DNA of 64,000 nucleotides from Streptomyces sp. ISL-96. GTDB lineage: Bacteria > Actinomycetota > Actinomycetes > Streptomycetales > Streptomycetaceae. The stretch covers positions 1 through 64,000 of the forward strand of contig NZ_JAGGPA010000028.1 in assembly GCF_018614035.1 (NCBI RefSeq), in the 5' to 3' direction. Positions 60,416-64,000 of the stretch are shown piece after piece. A model generated the notes under the pieces. The model was given only the letters and a program-made list of their open reading frames with translations, had not been told where the DNA came from and searched no databases. A program made the position numbers and the translations under genes. The stretch's first letter is position 1. The number at the start of each line of letters is the position of its first letter.

Positions 60416-61377
60416 ACATCCTGCTGTGGCACGTACACGGCTCCTGGACCACGGCGTTCGTCCAGGGACCCCACACCTACCTCGTTCCCGTCACCCCCGG
60501 CCGCGATCCCGACGGGCTCGGCCGGGCGCGTACCTTCACCTGGCCCGACTCCGTACGGGAGATGACGCCCGAGGAGCTGCGCGAGGCGCCGGTCGATCTC
60601 GTCGTTCTCCAGCGGCCGCACGAGCTCGAACTCGCCGAACGGTGGCTGGGCGGACGCCGGCCGGGTCGCGACGTACCCGCCGTCTATCTGGAGCACAACG
60701 CACCGGACGGCGACGTTCCGAACACCCGGCACCCGTTCGCGGACCGCGACGACCTGACGCTCGTCCACGTCACCCACTTCAACCGGTTGTTCTGGGACAA
60801 CGGTTCCACCCGCACCGAGGTCATCGAGCACGGCATCGTCGACCCCGGGCACCAGTACACCGGCTGGCTCCCGCGCGCCGCCGTCGTCGTCAACGACCCG
60901 GTCCGCCGCGGCCGTTACACCGGTACGGACCTGCTGCCCGCCCTGTCCGAGTCGACGCCGCTGGACGTCTTCGGCATGCGTACGGAGGGCCTGGCCGCGC
61001 ATCTCGGCATACCCGACGACCGGCTGCACGCCACCGACCTACCCCAGCGCGAACTGCACTCGGCCCTGGCCGAGCGCCGGCTGTACCTGCACCCCGTGCG
61101 CTGGACGTCACTCGGTCTGTCCCTGCTGGAGGCCATGCACCTGGGCATGCCCGTCGTGGCACTCGCCACCACCGAGGCGGTCGAGGCGATCGGGCCCGGC
61201 ACCGGAACGCTGTCCACCCGGCCCGACGTACTCGCGCGGGCCGCCCGGCACTACCTGGAGGAACCGGAAGCCGCGGCCGAGGACGGCGCGCGCGGCCGCC
61301 AGGCAGCACTCGAACGGTACGGGCTCAAACGCTTCCTGAACGACTGGGAGCGCGTGATGACGGAGGTGCGCTCATGA
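60412..61377 (+). CDS. GT-B glycosyltransferase, unassigned family
   Basis: 321 residues; AGGAGG ten bases before the ATG. Begins NILLWHVHGSWTTAFVQGPH, then VVLQRPHELELAERWL, LEHNAPDGDVPNTRHPFAD (in part) and the C-terminal nucleotide-sugar region LYLHPVRWTSLGLSLLEAMHLG followed by MPVVALATTEAVEAIG (cores). The E-x7-E-like LSLLEAMHLGMPVVA is GT4-type. Acceptor unknown. Overlaps both neighbours by ATGA. Confidence 0.85.
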   Translation: MNILLWHVHGSWTTAFVQGPHTYLVPVTPGRDPDGLGRARTFTWPDSVREMTPEELREAPVDLVVLQRPHELELAERWLGGRRPGRDVPAVYLEHNAPDGDVPNTRHPFADRDDLTLVHVTHFNRLFWDNGSTRTEVIEHGIVDPGHQYTGWLPRAAVVVNDPVRRGRYTGTDLLPALSESTPLDVFGMRTEGLAAHLGIPDDRLHATDLPQRELHSALAERRLYLHPVRWTSLGLSLLEAMHLGMPVVALATTEAVEAIGPGTGTLSTRPDVLARAARHYLEEPEAAAEDGARGRQAALERYGLKRFLNDWERVMTEVRS

Positions 61378-62648
61378 CATCCCTCGGCCCCATCAACACC
61401 GGCATCGGCACCACCCCCGGCAACCCCGCCGCCCTGTCGATCGCGCTCGTCTCCGAGCACGCGAGCCCGCTCGCCGTCCTCGGCGGAGTGGACGCGGGTG
61501 GTCAGAACGTCCATGTCGCGCGCCTTGCGGGCGCACTCGCCGACCGAGGTCACAGCGTCACCGTCTACACCCGGCGGGACTCGCGCGACCTGCCGGACCG
61601 GGTGCCACTGCGAGCGGGCGTCGAGGTGCACCATGTGCCCGCGGGTCCGCCGGAGCAGATCCCCAAGGACGAACTCCTCCCGCACATACTGGCGTTCGGC
61701 CGTTTCCTGGCCAGGGAATGGCAGATACGGCCGCCCGGGGTCGTCCACTCGCACTTCTGGATGTCGGGGCTCGCCGCGCTCCACGCGACGCGTGAACTGC
61801 GGCTCCCGCTCCTGCACACCTATCACGCGCTCGGAACGGTGAAGCGACGGCACCAGCGGCGTGCCGACACCAGCCCGCCCGCCCGGATCGGCTGCGAGCG
61901 CGAGGTGGGCCTGGGCTGCGACCGGGTGATCGCCACCTGCCGCGACGAGGTCGTCGAACTGGGCAGGATGGGCATCGCCGCCGACAAGGTCAGCGTCGTG
62001 CCGTGCGGTGTCGACACCGGTGAGTTCACGCCGTACGGGCCGGTCGCCGACCGGGACGGCACCTACCGGCACAGGCTGATCCAGCTGGGCCGCCTGGTCC
62101 CCCGCAAGGGCGCCGCCATCTCCATCGCCGCGCTGGCCGGGCTCCCCGACGCGGAACTTCTGGTGGTCGGCGGCCCGGAGCCGGGCCGGCTCGACGACGA
62201 CCCAGAGGTACGCCGGCTGCGCGACATCGCCCACGAGGCCGGAGTCGCCCACCGGGTCCGCTTCCTGGGCGGCGTACCCAGTGAGGACGTGGCGCCGCTC
62301 CTGCGGACCGCCGATGTGGTGCTGTGCCCCGGCGACTACGAGCCGTTCGGCATCGTGCCGCTGGAGGCGATGGCCTGCGGCAAGCCGGTCGTCGCCAGCG
62401 GGGTGGGCGGGCAGCTCGACACCGTCGCAGACCCGGCCACGGGACGGCTGGTGCCGCCCGGCGACCCCGAGGCCCTCGCTCACGCCGTCGGCGAACTGCT
62501 CGCCGATCCCGCTGTGCGCCAGGCGTGCGGGGAAGCAGGCCGCCGCCGGGTCCTCAGCCGTTACGGCTGGGCCAGAGTCGCTGCGGCCACCGAGTCCGTG
62601 TACTGCGAGGTACTGGCCACGCAGCCCGCCGTGACGGGGGCGATCTGA
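61374..62648 (+). CDS. Family 4 glycosyltransferase
   Basis: 424 residues. ALVSEHASPLAVLGGVDAGGQ (Gly-rich N-loop, core GGVDAGGQNVHV), HSHFWMSG, VVPCGVDTGEFTPYGP, QLGRLVPRKG and the E-x7-E motif PFGIVPLEAMACGKPVVAS are present. The N-terminal loop resembles sucrose-phosphate synthase/mannosyltransferase-like GT4s such as MshA. It probably adds hexose to the growing glycan. A 106-bp gap follows before the isomerase gene. Confidence 0.93.
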   Translation: MTSLGPINTGIGTTPGNPAALSIALVSEHASPLAVLGGVDAGGQNVHVARLAGALADRGHSVTVYTRRDSRDLPDRVPLRAGVEVHHVPAGPPEQIPKDELLPHILAFGRFLAREWQIRPPGVVHSHFWMSGLAALHATRELRLPLLHTYHALGTVKRRHQRRADTSPPARIGCEREVGLGCDRVIATCRDEVVELGRMGIAADKVSVVPCGVDTGEFTPYGPVADRDGTYRHRLIQLGRLVPRKGAAISIAALAGLPDAELLVVGGPEPGRLDDDPEVRRLRDIAHEAGVAHRVRFLGGVPSEDVAPLLRTADVVLCPGDYEPFGIVPLEAMACGKPVVASGVGGQLDTVADPATGRLVPPGDPEALAHAVGELLADPAVRQACGEAGRRRVLSRYGWARVAAATESVYCEVLATQPAVTGAI

Positions 62649-62754
62649 CGCCCGCACCCACAAAAGCGTTCCCGACCGCCCACCGCGCAGCACCGATGTC
62701 CGAAGGAGGTGCGGGTCTGGCCGTCGTCCCCCGGACGCGGTACGCCCGACCAGC

Positions 62755-63393
62755 ATGAACGAATCCCTTGTACTCGACGCCGCGCACCGGCACTGCCAGT
62801 CACTGCAGGACGCGCTCACCGGCTTCCGTCGCGAAAGCCTCCACCGGATCGCCGCATGGGGCGCCGAGCTCGCCGCCGTACTCCCCGTAGGCGGCCGGCT
62901 GCTCGCCGCGGGCAACGGCGGCAGCGCCGCCCAGGCCCAGCACCTGACCGCCGAGCTGGTGGGACGCTACCGGCAGGAGCGCCCCGCCTACTCGGCCATC
63001 GCCCTGCACGCCGAGACCTCCAGCGTGACGGCCATAGGCAACGACTACGGGTTCGACGAGGTGTACGCCCGGCAGGTGTCCGCCCACGGCCGCCCCGGCG
63101 ACATCCTGGTCCTCCTGTCGACCTCGGGCCGCAGCGCCAACCTCATCACGGCGGCGGTCACGGGCCGGGCCGCCGGACTGCGCGTATGGGCGATGACAGG
63201 ACCGGGTCCCAACCCCCTGGCCGAGGGGTCCGACGAGGCACTGTGCGTCGACGCCGACACGACGGCGACCGTGCAGGAGGCCCACCTGGTCGCCGTACAC
63301 CTGCTGTGCGAATGCTTCGACGCGGCGGGCGGTGCGCCCGCTCAGGACCGGACCGAGGCCCGGCCCGTCGCAGCCAACCGGAGGCTGTCATGA
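62755..63393 (+). CDS. SIS-domain isomerase, GmhA-like (sedoheptulose 7-phosphate isomerase)
   Basis: 212 residues. GNGGSAAQAQHLTAELVGRY, LLSTSGRSANLITAA and a C-terminal VDADTTATVQEAHLVAVHLL (cores) are the GmhA/DiaA SIS signatures; the QExHL motif carries the catalytic Glu and His. GmhA makes D-glycero-D-manno-heptose 7-phosphate, the first heptose step. Overlaps the kinase gene by ATGA. Confidence 0.92.
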   Translation: MNESLVLDAAHRHCQSLQDALTGFRRESLHRIAAWGAELAAVLPVGGRLLAAGNGGSAAQAQHLTAELVGRYRQERPAYSAIALHAETSSVTAIGNDYGFDEVYARQVSAHGRPGDILVLLSTSGRSANLITAAVTGRAAGLRVWAMTGPGPNPLAEGSDEALCVDADTTATVQEAHLVAVHLLCECFDAAGGAPAQDRTEARPVAANRRLS

Positions 63394-64000
63394 CCGCGCG
63401 CAAGCCCCTGGTGGTCGTCGGCGACGTGCTGCTCGACGAGGACATCGAAGGCGTCTCCACCCGGCTGTCCCCGGACGCCCCCGCCCCCGTCGTCGACGTC
63501 ACCGGTGACCAGAGCCACCCCGGCGGGGCCGGACTGGCCGCCGCGCTGGCCGCCCGTGGCGGGCGCGAAGTGATCCTGGTGACCGCACTCGGCGAGGACC
63601 CGGCCAGCGAAGCCGTACGCCGTGCCCTGCGCGGCCGGGTCCAGCTGGTGGAGATCCCGCTGGACGGCACCCTGCCGGTGAAGACGCGGGTACTGGCGGG
63701 AGGCCGCCCACTCGTGCGGATCGACCGCGGCGGCGGGACGCCCGGCGAACCGGACGACGCGGTGCGTGAGGCGCTGGCGCAGGCCCACGCCGTACTCGTC
63801 GCCGACTACGGGCGCCACACGGCGAGCGCCGTACGGCCGCACCTGGAGGCCGTTGCCCGCCGCACGCCACTGGTCTGGGATCCGCACCTCAAGGGCGACG
63901 ACCCCGTGCCGGGGGCGCGGATCGTCACCCCGAACGGTGCGGAGGCCTGCGCGCTGAGCCCCGCCGACGGCCAGTCCCTGCGGGCCTACGCCCTGCGCGG
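63390..64000 (+). CDS. PfkB-family heptose 7-phosphate kinase (HldE N-domain-like), 3' end outside window
   Basis: About 203 residues are visible before the window ends. VVVGDVLLDEDIEGVSTRLSPDAPAPVVDV (core GDVLLDEDIEG) and HPGGAGLAAALAARGG are the HldE/RfaE domain I pattern, with DYGRHTASAVRP and IVTPNGAEA further on. The catalytic GAGD region and any fused adenylyltransferase lie beyond the edge. With GmhA- and GmhB-like partners this completes most of an ADP-heptose (or similar) pathway. Confidence 0.9.
   Translation, partial: MTARKPLVVVGDVLLDEDIEGVSTRLSPDAPAPVVDVTGDQSHPGGAGLAAALAARGGREVILVTALGEDPASEAVRRALRGRVQLVEIPLDGTLPVKTRVLAGGRPLVRIDRGGGTPGEPDDAVREALAQAHAVLVADYGRHTASAVRPHLEAVARRTPLVWDPHLKGDDPVPGARIVTPNGAEACALSPADGQSLRAYALR

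Overview
The window is high-GC actinobacterial DNA, almost certainly Streptomyces. Codon third positions are GC-rich and Shine-Dalgarno sequences are GGAGG-type. Signature families present are conservons (CvnA-D), CYP157/CYP154 P450s, a LAL-type LuxR regulator, CebR-type boxes (TGGGAGCGCTCCCA), a c-di-AMP riboswitch before a LysM/transglycosylase gene, monomeric NADP-isocitrate dehydrogenase, an F420-type oxidoreductase and rare TTA (bldA) codons. No tRNA, rRNA, insertion sequence, CRISPR array or replication origin was seen.

Layout. 1-4.0 kb: an edge-truncated SpoIIE-type phosphatase, decayed remnants of a RecQ-like helicase and of a DUF2267 gene, an SDR and an esterase-like hydrolase. 4.4-12.8 kb: a zinc-ribbon/TM/Gly-Tyr-rich surface protein, a secreted sphingomyelinase-like enzyme with a jacalin-like tail, argG with an ARG box, a GYD protein, a PucR regulator, and a DHA2 efflux pump with its MarR repressor and operator. 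13.0-26.1 kb: two conservons. The first carries two P450s; the second has a nitrate-sensor (NIT) type CvnA whose kinase motifs look degenerate. Between them lie a PET-hydrolase-like cutinase and a TTA-containing LAL regulator. 26.2-31.8 kb: gluABCD amino-acid importer, a class I amidotransferase, a DUF1737 peptide and an orphan P450. 31.8-36.8 kb: a Cyt-type delta-endotoxin homologue directly downstream of a large membrane sensor PP2C phosphatase/ATPase, a DUF4873-like protein, and a riboswitch-controlled LysM-SLT cell-wall hydrolase. 37.1-44.4 kb: a stress-type SDR, then a cellulose-utilisation island: GH6-FN3-CBM3, GH12-CBM2, an unrecognised secreted protein (all with CebR-like boxes), a second small secreted protein and a CebR/CelR-like LacI regulator. 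44.6-54.6 kb: macrolide-type glycosyltransferase, pgm, icd, F420 oxidoreductase, CBS-pair protein, PhzF-like protein, hemerythrin, and small DUF2795/DUF6098-like proteins.

54.8-64.0 kb: a tightly overlapping operon for a sugar polymer or glycoconjugate: SDR-type nucleotide-sugar decarboxylase/epimerase, O-carbamoyltransferase, GT2, GmhB-like phosphatase, GT9 heptosyltransferase-like, two further GT-B enzymes, GmhA-like isomerase and an HldE-like kinase cut by the window end. Together these look like a heptose-nucleotide pathway plus transferases in a Gram-positive.

The most interesting items are the Cyt-like toxin paired with a sensor phosphatase, the heptose/carbamoyl cluster, the PETase-like cutinase, and the cellulose island with an undescribed secreted component. 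All assignments come from reading the sequence and remembered family features; no database search was possible.
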